Shown piece by piece: positions 52,857-60,651 of a stretch of DNA of 64,000 nt. Source of the DNA: Kallipyga massiliensis ph2. Its GTDB lineage: Bacteria; Bacillota; Clostridia; Tissierellales; Peptoniphilaceae. Numbering within the stretch: the stretch's first letter is position 1; the number at the start of each line of letters is the position of its first letter. The translations under genes and the position numbers were made by a program. Location: contig NZ_HE978585.1 of the NCBI RefSeq assembly GCF_000311985.1, positions 1,131,443 through 1,195,442 of the forward strand. Reading direction: 5' to 3'. A model generated the notes under the pieces. It ran no database searches, had not been told where the DNA came from, and saw nothing but the letters and a program-made list of their open reading frames with translations.

Positions 52857-52907
52857 AAAAAAATCCCCCTAGTCCCGTCTCGAGTTCAGGGCTAGGGGGA
52901 TTTTTTT
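52857..52907. terminator. Bidirectional terminator between thiN and rpmB
   Basis: A 16-bp perfect stem (52857-52872 with 52892-52907: A-run, TCCCCCTAG and complement, T-run) closing a 19-nt loop with extra CCC/GGG pairing. It suits both convergent transcripts. Confidence 0.92.
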
Positions 52908-52928
52908 ATTTTTGTCTTTTGACGGAGA

Positions 52929-53258
52929 TTAGGCCTCAGGGGAGGCTTCTACACTTTCACCGGTCTCTTGGACATCCGTCTGGTCTTCAGGGCTGACCTG
53001 GTTTTCCTCAGTGACTTCAACTTCTTCGGTAAACAGGAGATCCATTTCCGAATTATTGCTTGCGGGTTTAACCCGGTTCACTGCTCCGTTTCTCAGGCAA
53101 CGCGTGCAAACATTCAGTCTCTTAGGTGTACCCTTCTCATCATAAACTCGAACCTTGCGAAGGTTGGGAGTCCAAGTGCGCTTGATACCTCTATGGGAGA
53201 AAGTAACGTTGTTACCTGATGCTTTTCTCTTACCGCAAACATCACAAACTTTTGACAT
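52929..53258 (-). CDS. rpmB: 50S ribosomal protein L28 with an acidic C-terminal extension
   Basis: Residues 1-63 are a standard zinc-type L28 (CDVCGKR and CTRCLRNG cysteine pairs, HRGIKRTWTPNLRKV). The protein continues for 46 more residues with 14 Asp/Glu and a single Lys, giving 109 aa where about 62 is usual. On the minus strand AGGAGG lies just before ATG 53258; an upstream frame to 53279 is not needed. It is transcribed away from asp23 from a promoter with a shared -35. Confidence 0.94.
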   Translation of the reverse strand: MSKVCDVCGKRKASGNNVTFSHRGIKRTWTPNLRKVRVYDEKGTPKRLNVCTRCLRNGAVNRVKPASNNSEMDLLFTEEVEVTEENQVSPEDQTDVQETGESVEASPEA

Positions 53259-53297
53259 GTTTCCTCCTCGTCTTTTCATGCATGAACTAACTATGAC

Positions 53298-53326
53298 ATT
53301 ATAGCAAGGCCGGACTTCCTTTGCAA
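53298..53326 (-). promoter_or_regulatory. rpmB promoter, sharing its -35 with the divergent asp23 promoter
   Basis: Minus strand: -35 TTGCAA (53321-53326), 17-bp spacer (53304-53320), extended -10 TGCTATAAT with TATAAT at 53298-53303. The -35 hexamer is its own reverse complement and is also the -35 of the plus-strand promoter. Confidence 0.8.
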
Positions 53327-53349
53327 GTTCCTGTCGGCTCTTATATAAT
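53321..53349 (+). promoter_or_regulatory. Promoter of the asp23-fakA-like-recG operon, sharing its -35 with rpmB
   Basis: Plus strand: -35 TTGCAA (53321-53326), 17-bp spacer (53327-53343), -10 TATAAT (53344-53349). The same TTGCAA serves the minus-strand rpmB promoter. Confidence 0.8.
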
Positions 53350-53387
53350 AAGCTAGAATCGTTTTAATGAAAAGATGAGGAGGATCT

Positions 53388-53741
53388 ATGGTATCCAGAA
53401 TAACTAATGAACTCGGGACCATTCTATTTGATGACCGGGTGATTTCCAATATTGCTTGCCAGGCGGCCATGGAATCCTATGGCGTAGTCGGTTTGGCGGC
53501 CAGGAATGCCAAAGACGGGCTTTATGAGCTCCTGGGCATTGAGAACATGAACCGGGGAGTTACGGTCATTCCCACCGAACAGGGGACCGTCATCATCCAA
53601 ATTGAGGTCATCATGGAATATGGGATCCGGATCGCCACGGTTGCTCAAAACCTGATTGAAAAGATTAACTACAGTGTGGAAGAATCCACTGGAATTAAAG
53701 TGGAAACCGTGGAGCTCTATATCCAGGGGATCCGGTTCTAA
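53388..53741 (+). CDS. Asp23/Gls24 family envelope stress protein
   Basis: A 117-aa protein of the Asp23/Gls24 (YloU) family. LGTILFDDRVISNIACQAAMESYGVVGLA and the C-terminal VEESTGIKVETVELYIQGIRF are typical. Members are cell-envelope or cytoplasmic proteins of unclear biochemical function, nearly always next to the DAK2-domain gene that follows here after nine bases. Confidence 0.9.
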   Translation: MVSRITNELGTILFDDRVISNIACQAAMESYGVVGLAARNAKDGLYELLGIENMNRGVTVIPTEQGTVIIQIEVIMEYGIRIATVAQNLIEKINYSVEESTGIKVETVELYIQGIRF

Positions 53742-53750
53742 GGAGGGAGA

Positions 53751-55367
53751 ATGGAATATATCAACGGGGCACAATTTCGAGATGCCCTCCAGGCTGCCTA
53801 CGAATCCCTGCTTGCTCATAAAGAAGAAGTCGATGAACTGAATGTTTTCCCGGTCCCTGACGGGGATACGGGAACCAACATGACCATGACCATGGCTTCT
53901 GCTATGGAATTTGTCCAAAAGGCCAAGGAGGACTCGGTTTCCGCCTATGCTAAGGCCCTGGGAAATGGGACCTTAATGGGGGCCCGGGGGAATTCGGGAG
54001 TCATCTTTTCCCAGCTCTGCCGGGGGATTTCCGATGCCTTAAAAGGGGCACAAATCCTCAACACCAAGCTGGCGGCCAAGGCTTTTCTGTCCGCCAAGGA
54101 AAAGGCCTATAAGGCCGTGATGAAGCCCACGGAAGGGACCATGTTGACCGTAGCCCGGGGGATCGCTGAATTTGCCGAGCGGAATGCGGATAATCCCAAT
54201 CTGGAGGATTTTCTTGTGGGGGCCCTCCAACAGGCTTCCCTGACCCTCCAAAAAACTCCGGATATGCTGCCCGCCCTTAAGGAAGCGGGGGTGGTGGACG
54301 CCGGTGGTCAGGGTCTCGTTTACCTTTTAACCGGTTTTGTGGAAAAGCTGGTCGACAAGGACCTTTCCCATCTTTTGGAGGCCGAATCCTCTCCCCAAAA
54401 TGCCATGGCCATTTCAGACTTCGAGAAGGATTCCCACCAAGCCCAGCAATTCGACTACTTCCTCAAGGTCAAGGTGGAAGGGATCGAAGAAGAGCGTTTA
54501 GTCCGCCACATGAACCACCATGGTCATGTGGAAATGGTGGAGCATTCCGGTCAGGCTCTCCTGGTCCAGGCCTCCTGTGACCGTCCTGGGGATATGCTTG
54601 CCTCCATCCTTCGTCGGGCCCGGATCCTTGAGATGAACCTGGTCCATGTGGATGCCAAGATTTATGAACTTTCCGGAGTTACAGAAGAAAAAGAAGAGAA
54701 GAAGGCCCGGTCCAAGGTCGGCTTTGTCGCCGTTGCCCTGGGTGAAGGCTTCAAGGAAGTTTTCAACCAGCTCATGGTCGATGAAGTGGTTTCCGGAGGC
54801 CAGACCATGAATCCCTCCACCAAGGAACTTTACGACGCCGTGGAAAGGGTCAATGCGGATACGGTCTTTATCCTCCCCAACAATAAAAATATTATCCTGG
54901 CGGCTGAACAGGTGGATGAATTGTCCTCCTCCAAGGTGATTGTCATCCCCTCCACCTCCATTCCCCAAGGGATCACAGCCCTCTTCCACTTTGATGAGGA
55001 CTTGTCCGACGAAGAAAACCGGGAGGCCATGACTGAGAGTTTGGAATCGGTCATTACCGGTCAGGTCACCTATGCGGTCAGGGATACCAGCCTGGACGGG
55101 ATGGTCATTAAAAAAGATGACAAGATCGGCCTGATCGACGGCCAGATTGTCCTCACCGGCCAGGATGACAAGGCCCTGGTTTTGGACCTTTTGGCCAAAT
55201 ATGTGGACGCCGATGCCTCCCTCCTGACCGTCTACCCGGGAGAAGGGGTCAAGCAAGAGGACCAAAAAGAACTGGAAAAAGCAATTTCCAAGACTTATTC
55301 CCTGTTAGATGTGGATGTCGTCTATGGCGGCCAGCCCACTTATTCCTATATCTTCTCGATTGAATAA
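53751..55367 (+). CDS. DAK2-domain fatty acid kinase-like protein (FakA/YloV)
   Basis: A 538-aa protein with the N-terminal DhaL/DAK2 ATP-binding domain (NVFPVPDGDTGTNMTMTM, then GARGNSGVIFSQL) and the C-terminal YloV/DegV-associated domain. In Staphylococcus FakA phosphorylates fatty acids presented by a FakB (DegV) carrier for use by PlsY; PlsX of the same pathway is at 62250-63281. No FakB gene is in this window. It overlaps recG by one base. Confidence 0.88.
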   Translation: MEYINGAQFRDALQAAYESLLAHKEEVDELNVFPVPDGDTGTNMTMTMASAMEFVQKAKEDSVSAYAKALGNGTLMGARGNSGVIFSQLCRGISDALKGAQILNTKLAAKAFLSAKEKAYKAVMKPTEGTMLTVARGIAEFAERNADNPNLEDFLVGALQQASLTLQKTPDMLPALKEAGVVDAGGQGLVYLLTGFVEKLVDKDLSHLLEAESSPQNAMAISDFEKDSHQAQQFDYFLKVKVEGIEEERLVRHMNHHGHVEMVEHSGQALLVQASCDRPGDMLASILRRARILEMNLVHVDAKIYELSGVTEEKEEKKARSKVGFVAVALGEGFKEVFNQLMVDEVVSGGQTMNPSTKELYDAVERVNADTVFILPNNKNIILAAEQVDELSSSKVIVIPSTSIPQGITALFHFDEDLSDEENREAMTESLESVITGQVTYAVRDTSLDGMVIKKDDKIGLIDGQIVLTGQDDKALVLDLLAKYVDADASLLTVYPGEGVKQEDQKELEKAISKTYSLLDVDVVYGGQPTYSYIFSIE

Positions 55368-57448
55368 TGGAGATTACACGTTTAGACGGGATCGGCCCCA
55401 AAAGGGCTGCCCTCTTTCATGAATTAGGCATTTTTAGCCTGAAGGACCTCATTTGGGATTTCCCTACCCGTTATGAAGACCGGTCCCGGATCTATCCGGT
55501 GGAAGACCTGGCCGACCTGGGCGAAAAGACTGACCTGGTCCTGGAGGTAGGCCTGACTTCACTAAGCCGTCTTATCCGTCTTAAAGGCCGCCAGTCCATC
55601 CAAAAGGCTTCTTTTTTGGATGATACGGGGAAAGTGGATGTTGTTTTTCATAACCAAGCCTATTTAGGAAGGAATCTTCATTGTGGAGATTCCTTTTTCC
55701 TATACGGGACCTATGACCCCGAAAAGAGGAGGATGGCCAACCCGGCCATGGTCAACCGGAAGAACCGGGATAAGGTGGAAACTTTTTTGGGCATCCGTCC
55801 GGTCTACCGGCTTTGTAAGGGGCTTTCCCAGGACCTCCGGGTCAAGGCGGTCCACCAGGCCCTGGACCTCCTGGAAGATGAGGACCTGGATCCTTTTTGC
55901 CCTGACCTCATCGGCCCCCTCTCCCTTCCTCCTCTCTTGGATTCCTTCCGCCGGATTCATTTTCCTTCCTCCAAGGAGGACCTGGCATTGGGCTTGGAGG
56001 GGGTGGGAATCCGCCTGGCCATCTTGGACCTCCTGGTCAAATCCACGGTAAAGGCCCGTCGGGTCCGGGAAAAGGCCCCCCACATGGAAGGAAAATCTCT
56101 CCAGCCCTTTTTCCAGGCCCTTCCTTATGAACTAACCCCCGGTCAGGGGGAGGCTCTGGATGAGATGGTTGGGGACCTCCTCTCCCCCCGCCCCGCCAAC
56201 CGCCTCCTCCAGGGGGATGTGGGGTCAGGAAAGACGGTCCTGGCCTTTGCCCTGGCCTACCTGACCCATCTTAACGGCTACCAGTCGACCCTCATGGCCC
56301 CGACGGAAGTTCTCGCCCGCCAACACTTTGACAAGGCCAAGGCCCTATTTGCCGACTTGGACCTCCCTCTCTTCCTTTTGACGGGGTCATCCAGCCGGGA
56401 GGAGAGGGCGGAGGTGGAAGAGGCAGCCCGAAGTGGGGTAGCCGGCCTTTATATCGGGACCCACACCCTCTTCCAGGATAGCCTGGCTTTTTCCTCCCTG
56501 GCTTTGGTCGTGACCGATGAGCAGCACCGGTTTGGGGTCAACCAAAGGTCCCGCCTCCAGGAGAAGGCCATCCTCCCCAATTCCTATGTCCTTTCCGCCA
56601 CCCCCATCCCCAGGACCCTGGAGCTGGTGGCCATGGGGGAGCTGGACCTCACCCAACTCAAGGGCCTTCCTCCCGGGCGTCAGGCGGTGGACTCCTTCGT
56701 CCTGGACCGGCGGTATGAGAAGCGGATTTTTGCCTTTGCTGAAAAATTGGCCCGGGAGGGAGGACAGACCTATATCATCTGTCCCCGGATCGAAGGAGGG
56801 GAGGATGACCTTTCCCTCTGGTCGGTAGAGGAAGTCTGCCGGCGGGCAAGGGAATACTATGGAGACCGGGTTACGATCGATGCCCTGACCGGTCCCATGT
56901 CAGGTCCGGAAAAGGAGAGGGTCATGGAGGGCTTTGCCTCCGGAAAAACCTCCATCCTCATCTCCACCACCGTTATCGAGGTGGGTGTGGATGTTCCCAC
57001 CGCCCGACTGATGGTGGTCCTCTGCGCTGACCGTTTTGGCCTCTCCCAGCTCCACCAGCTCCGAGGGAGGGTGGGGAGGGGGAAGGACAAGTCCTATGCG
57101 GTCTTTGTCTACCACAAACCCTCCAAGACCGCCCTGGGCCGGCTGAAATTCCTGGCATCAACCGAAGACGGCTTAGCCATCGCTAAGAAGGACCTGGCCC
57201 TTCGTGGCGGGGGTGACCCGTTTGGGGAGAGCCAGCACGGCTTCCTCCCCGACCGCCTCATGGGCCTCCAGGACCTCCTGACCCGGCCTGACCACCCCCT
57301 CTTTTTGAAGGCGGAGGAGTCCTTGACCCGGACCTTCGGCCCCGGAATCCTGGAAGGGGATCCCCAGGCTTTGAAGGCCATAAAAGATCCCCTCCGGTCG
57401 GCAATTTTTGATAAAATGGAAAAAACAGCTCATATTTCCAGAAACTGA
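55367..57448 (+). CDS. recG: ATP-dependent DNA helicase RecG
   Basis: Branch-migrating helicase for fork regression, 693 aa. N-terminal wedge domain (an OB fold beginning near LVLEVGLTSL), Walker A GDVGSGKTVLA, DEQH box VVTDEQHRFGVNQRS, motif III SATPIPRTLEL and motif VI QLRGRVGRGKDKSY are intact. Translation is coupled to the upstream FakA-like gene (TAATG). Confidence 0.96.
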   Translation: MEITRLDGIGPKRAALFHELGIFSLKDLIWDFPTRYEDRSRIYPVEDLADLGEKTDLVLEVGLTSLSRLIRLKGRQSIQKASFLDDTGKVDVVFHNQAYLGRNLHCGDSFFLYGTYDPEKRRMANPAMVNRKNRDKVETFLGIRPVYRLCKGLSQDLRVKAVHQALDLLEDEDLDPFCPDLIGPLSLPPLLDSFRRIHFPSSKEDLALGLEGVGIRLAILDLLVKSTVKARRVREKAPHMEGKSLQPFFQALPYELTPGQGEALDEMVGDLLSPRPANRLLQGDVGSGKTVLAFALAYLTHLNGYQSTLMAPTEVLARQHFDKAKALFADLDLPLFLLTGSSSREERAEVEEAARSGVAGLYIGTHTLFQDSLAFSSLALVVTDEQHRFGVNQRSRLQEKAILPNSYVLSATPIPRTLELVAMGELDLTQLKGLPPGRQAVDSFVLDRRYEKRIFAFAEKLAREGGQTYIICPRIEGGEDDLSLWSVEEVCRRAREYYGDRVTIDALTGPMSGPEKERVMEGFASGKTSILISTTVIEVGVDVPTARLMVVLCADRFGLSQLHQLRGRVGRGKDKSYAVFVYHKPSKTALGRLKFLASTEDGLAIAKKDLALRGGGDPFGESQHGFLPDRLMGLQDLLTRPDHPLFLKAEESLTRTFGPGILEGDPQALKAIKDPLRSAIFDKMEKTAHISRN

Positions 57449-57476
57449 TCTCAAAAATGAGAAGAAAGGAAGGACC

Positions 57477-58025
57477 ATGCGGGTAATATCCGGCGAAAGG
57501 CGGGGGATGACCCTTGTCGGCCCCCGAAAAAGTCAGAAGACCCGGCCCACCCGGGACCAAATCAAGGAAACGGTATTTGATATCCTGGGTCCCCTGTCCA
57601 AGGGCCTGACCTGCCTGGACCTCTTTGCAGGGAGCGGGCAGATCGGGATTGAATTCCTCTCCCGGGGCTGTGACTACGCCATCTTTATCGAACAATCGGG
57701 CCCCATGGTCGGAGTGATCAAAGAAAACCTGGAGAAAACCCGTTATGGGGACCGGTCTCTTATCCTCCACGGGGACTACCGCCGGAGGCTGGATGACCTG
57801 GGCAGGAAGGTTGACCTAGTCTACATTGACCCTCCCTATGGGATGAAGATGGTGGAGGAAGCCCTGGATTTAATCCTAAAAAAAGAGGTCCTCAATCCGG
57901 ATGCCATCCTGGTGGTTGAAAGCTCCAGCGAAGAAGAAATTACCATTCCTCCGACCTTTACCGTCCTCCGGACCCGGGCCCAAAAATTTAACCGGATCCA
58001 TGTTCTGAAGGAGTCTATCCAATGA
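57477..58025 (+). CDS. rsmD: 16S rRNA (guanine(966)-N(2))-methyltransferase RsmD
   Basis: SAM-dependent methyltransferase, 182 aa. MRVISGERRGMTL at the start, DLFAGSGQIGIEFLSRG for SAM and the catalytic DPPYG motif identify RsmD. ATG 57477 follows AAAGGAAGG. It overlaps coaD by four bases, the common rsmD-coaD pair. Confidence 0.94.
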   Translation: MRVISGERRGMTLVGPRKSQKTRPTRDQIKETVFDILGPLSKGLTCLDLFAGSGQIGIEFLSRGCDYAIFIEQSGPMVGVIKENLEKTRYGDRSLILHGDYRRRLDDLGRKVDLVYIDPPYGMKMVEEALDLILKKEVLNPDAILVVESSSEEEITIPPTFTVLRTRAQKFNRIHVLKESIQ

Positions 58026-58540
58026 GAGTGATTTTTCCCGGGTCCTTCGACCCGGTGACCCTTGGCCACCTCAACATCATCAAGAGAGCGGCCTCCCTTT
58101 TCGATGAAGTCATTGTTGCCGTCCTTGAAAACAACCAAAAGCAGCCTCTCTTTCCCACCGAGGAAAGAATTGAAATGCTCGAGGAACTGTTATATGATAT
58201 TGATAATGTAAAGGTGGAAGTTTTCTCCGGCTTACTGGCCGATTATTACCGGTTGAAGGATGCGGATGCGGTCCTTCGAGGACTCCGGACTCCATCGGAT
58301 TATGAATATGAAAGACAGCTGGCGGCTTTGAACCACTCCTTGTGTCCGGGCCTGGAAACCCTCTTTTTAGTGACGGAAACCAGGTATTCCTTCATTTCCT
58401 CCTCCTATGCCAGAGAAGTGGCATCCTATGGAGGGAATGTTTCGGGTTTGGTGCCTTGTTCGGTGGCGAGAAAGCTTTATGAAAAGTTTTTCTCTGATCC
58501 GGTTGTTGACGAAAAAATGAAGCAAATTCAGTGTTTATAG
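58022..58540 (+). CDS. coaD: Phosphopantetheine adenylyltransferase
   Basis: Penultimate step of CoA synthesis. 172 aa with the nucleotidyltransferase motif GSFDPVTLGHLNII, RGLRTPSDYEYERQLAALN and the C-terminal YSFISSSYAREVA. Works with CoaBC (41744-42958). Confidence 0.96.
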   Translation: MRVIFPGSFDPVTLGHLNIIKRAASLFDEVIVAVLENNQKQPLFPTEERIEMLEELLYDIDNVKVEVFSGLLADYYRLKDADAVLRGLRTPSDYEYERQLAALNHSLCPGLETLFLVTETRYSFISSSYAREVASYGGNVSGLVPCSVARKLYEKFFSDPVVDEKMKQIQCL

Positions 58541-58553
58541 TAGGGGGATAACG

Positions 58554-59024
58554 ATGGATATTTTGCAACTCATTGAAGAACTCGAAGACGTCCTTTCGGA
58601 TGCAACCAATATTCCTTTTTCAAAAAAGGTCTCCATTGACCCGGATGAGGTCTTTGATATCATCAAAGAAATCCGCGAGACCCTGCCGGAGGAAATCCGC
58701 CAGGCCAAGTGGGTCAACGATGAGAAGGACCGCATTCTCCAGGAAGCCAACGACCAGGCTGCTGCGATCGAAGCCAAGTCCAAGCAGCAGGTGGATGCCA
58801 TCGACGCCCAGGCCAAGGCACGGTTTGAAGAGCTGGTTTCCCAGGACCGGATCACCCAGGCGGCAACCGAGACCGGGGAACACATCGTCCAAAAGGCTGA
58901 GGAGCAGGCCCGGCAGATTCGGGAATCCACTTTCGCCTATATTGATGAGATCTTGGCCAACACCCAGGAAAATCTCAACACCGTCATCCACGAACTGGAC
59001 CGGAACCGCCAGGAACTCCACTAA
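58554..59024 (+). CDS. Coiled-coil protein of unknown function (ATP synthase subunit B/DivIVA-like)
   Basis: A 156-aa, mostly helical, Glu/Gln/Ala/Lys-rich protein without transmembrane helix or enzyme motif. A short N-terminal region (MDILQLIEELEDVLSDATNIPFSKKVSIDPDEVFDII divided over two helices) precedes a long heptad-like helix. Similar proteins near coaD in Clostridia are annotated as ATPase or hypothetical. The N-terminal pattern recalls the regulatory SPFS..VSID region of septum-associated proteins, but I cannot assign a function. It lies 13 bp after coaD and before a terminator. Confidence 0.75.
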   Translation: MDILQLIEELEDVLSDATNIPFSKKVSIDPDEVFDIIKEIRETLPEEIRQAKWVNDEKDRILQEANDQAAAIEAKSKQQVDAIDAQAKARFEELVSQDRITQAATETGEHIVQKAEEQARQIRESTFAYIDEILANTQENLNTVIHELDRNRQELH

Positions 59025-59064
59025 TATCGGTTTTACCCTAGGTCCCATTCTACAATTCAACGAT

Positions 59065-59098
59065 AAGGGGATAGGTCTACCTATCCCCTTTCTTTTTT
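59065..59098 (+). terminator. Intrinsic terminator of the asp23-recG-coaD operon
   Basis: Stem AAGGGGATAGGT/ACCTATCCCCTT (10-12 bp depending on loop opening), followed by TCTTTTTT. murE begins 15 bp later, so murE may depend on readthrough. Confidence 0.85.
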
Positions 59099-59112
59099 AG
59101 AAAGGAAAGCCC

Positions 59113-60627
59113 ATGACCCTATATTTGAAGGACTTTGCCCAAATTCTGGACCTCCCTGTGGACCAAGCCTGGGCCGACCTCCCGGTCAACCAGGTCACCT
59201 ACGATTCCCGGGAGGTGGAAGCATCCTCCCTCTTTATTTGCAAGGGGGCTCACTTTAATCCCTCCTATCTGGATTCAGCCATCCAAAAGGGGGCCATTGC
59301 CTATGTCTCTGAGAAGGATTATGGGGTCTCCATTCCCTTATTAAAAGTGGAGGACCTTCGAGAGGTCCTGGCCCCCATGGCTGCCCTCTATTATGGCCAT
59401 CCCGACCGGGACCTGGAAATTTTTGCTCTAACGGGAACCAAGGGGAAGACCACCACCGTCACCTACCTCCACCGGATCCTCCAGACCTATGGGGAGGAGA
59501 CCGGGGAAGGGCCCTGTGGCCTCCTGGCCTCCACCACCACCTATGACGGGAGAGAGGCCCGGGTTTCCCATCTGACTACCCCGGAACCCCTGGAGCTCTA
59601 TAGGACCCTGGCTGCCTGCCGGGACCATGGCTGCCGGAGGGTGGTCATGGAGGTTTCTTCCCAGGCCCTGAAATACCAAAGGACCAAGGGCCTCCACTTC
59701 AGCCACGCCGGTTTCTTAAATATTTCGGAGGACCATATTTCTCCCATCGAACATAAGGACTTTGCCGATTATTTCGGATCCAAGCTGAAAATCTTTGACG
59801 GGGCGGACCATGCCTATGTCAACCTGGCCACGGACCACTTAAATGAGGTTATGGAAAGGGCAGGAGCATGCCCACGATTGACTACCTTATCCATGGGAGA
59901 GAGGGGAGACTTCCAAGGTCGTCTGATCGAGGATTTAGATGACGGCTTTGTTATGGAAGTGACTGAGGGGGAGGAGAAAAACCGGGTCCAGGTCCCCACC
60001 CTGGGCCATTATAATGGCGAGAATGCCCTCATGGCCCTTGCCATGGCCCGCCGGGCGGGCCTCCCCTATGAGGTCATTCAAAAGGGCCTGGCTTCGGCCC
60101 ATGTCCAAGGGCGGACCGAGCGCTTTGAAACTTCTGACGGGGCAGTCTGCCTGATTGTGGATTATGCCCACAACAAGCTTTCCTATGAGGTCCTTTTCCG
60201 GGAAATGGAGAGGATCTACCTCGACCACTATAAGGTGACTGTATTTGGATCTCCCGGCGGCAAGGCCATCAACCGGAGGGAGGATCTGGGCCTCCTGGTG
60301 GGTCAGGCCATGGACTATGCCTACGTGACCCTGGAGGATCCATATGATGAGGACCCCATGAAAATCGCCAGGGAGATTGCCCATTACCTGGACCAGGTAG
60401 GGGGATCCTATGAGATTAATCTGGACCGGGAGGGGGCAATAAAGGAAGCCTTCCGGGCCGGGCGAGACCGCTACGAAAGAGAGGGGAGGAAGACCCTCAT
60501 CCTCATCCTGGGCAAGGGGGATGAGGACAGCCAATCGGTGGGGCGGGGCTCCCAGCCCATGGTCCCCGATACGGAAGTGGCTAAGGCCTGCGTCCAAGCG
60601 GATGATGGAGAAAGACTAGGGTCATAA
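59113..60627 (+). CDS. murE: UDP-N-acetylmuramyl-tripeptide synthetase (MurE-type Mur ligase), non-DAP type predicted
   Basis: Cytoplasmic ligase that adds the third residue to the peptidoglycan stem peptide. 504 aa with the three Mur domains: N-terminal YDSREVEASSLFICKGAHF, P-loop GTKGKTTTVTYL, MEVSSQALKYQRTKG with HAGFLNISEDH, and the C-terminal domain. The amino-acid-binding motif DNPR of DAP-adding enzymes is replaced by LEDPYDEDP near residues 406-414, so a diamino acid other than meso-DAP (lysine or ornithine) is more likely. It is separate from the division cluster, and a specialised MurE paralogue cannot be excluded. Confidence 0.86.
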   Translation: MTLYLKDFAQILDLPVDQAWADLPVNQVTYDSREVEASSLFICKGAHFNPSYLDSAIQKGAIAYVSEKDYGVSIPLLKVEDLREVLAPMAALYYGHPDRDLEIFALTGTKGKTTTVTYLHRILQTYGEETGEGPCGLLASTTTYDGREARVSHLTTPEPLELYRTLAACRDHGCRRVVMEVSSQALKYQRTKGLHFSHAGFLNISEDHISPIEHKDFADYFGSKLKIFDGADHAYVNLATDHLNEVMERAGACPRLTTLSMGERGDFQGRLIEDLDDGFVMEVTEGEEKNRVQVPTLGHYNGENALMALAMARRAGLPYEVIQKGLASAHVQGRTERFETSDGAVCLIVDYAHNKLSYEVLFREMERIYLDHYKVTVFGSPGGKAINRREDLGLLVGQAMDYAYVTLEDPYDEDPMKIAREIAHYLDQVGGSYEINLDREGAIKEAFRAGRDRYEREGRKTLILILGKGDEDSQSVGRGSQPMVPDTEVAKACVQADDGERLGS

Positions 60628-60651
60628 AAAAAGCCCCGGGATTCCGGGGCT
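60625..60651 (-). terminator. Intrinsic terminator of tmcAL (minus strand)
   Basis: AGCCCCGG/CCGGGGCT, 8 bp with a 4-nt loop, followed on the minus strand by seven T. The tmcAL stop codon lies in the stem. On the plus strand it also ends just after murE and may act on both. Confidence 0.82.
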
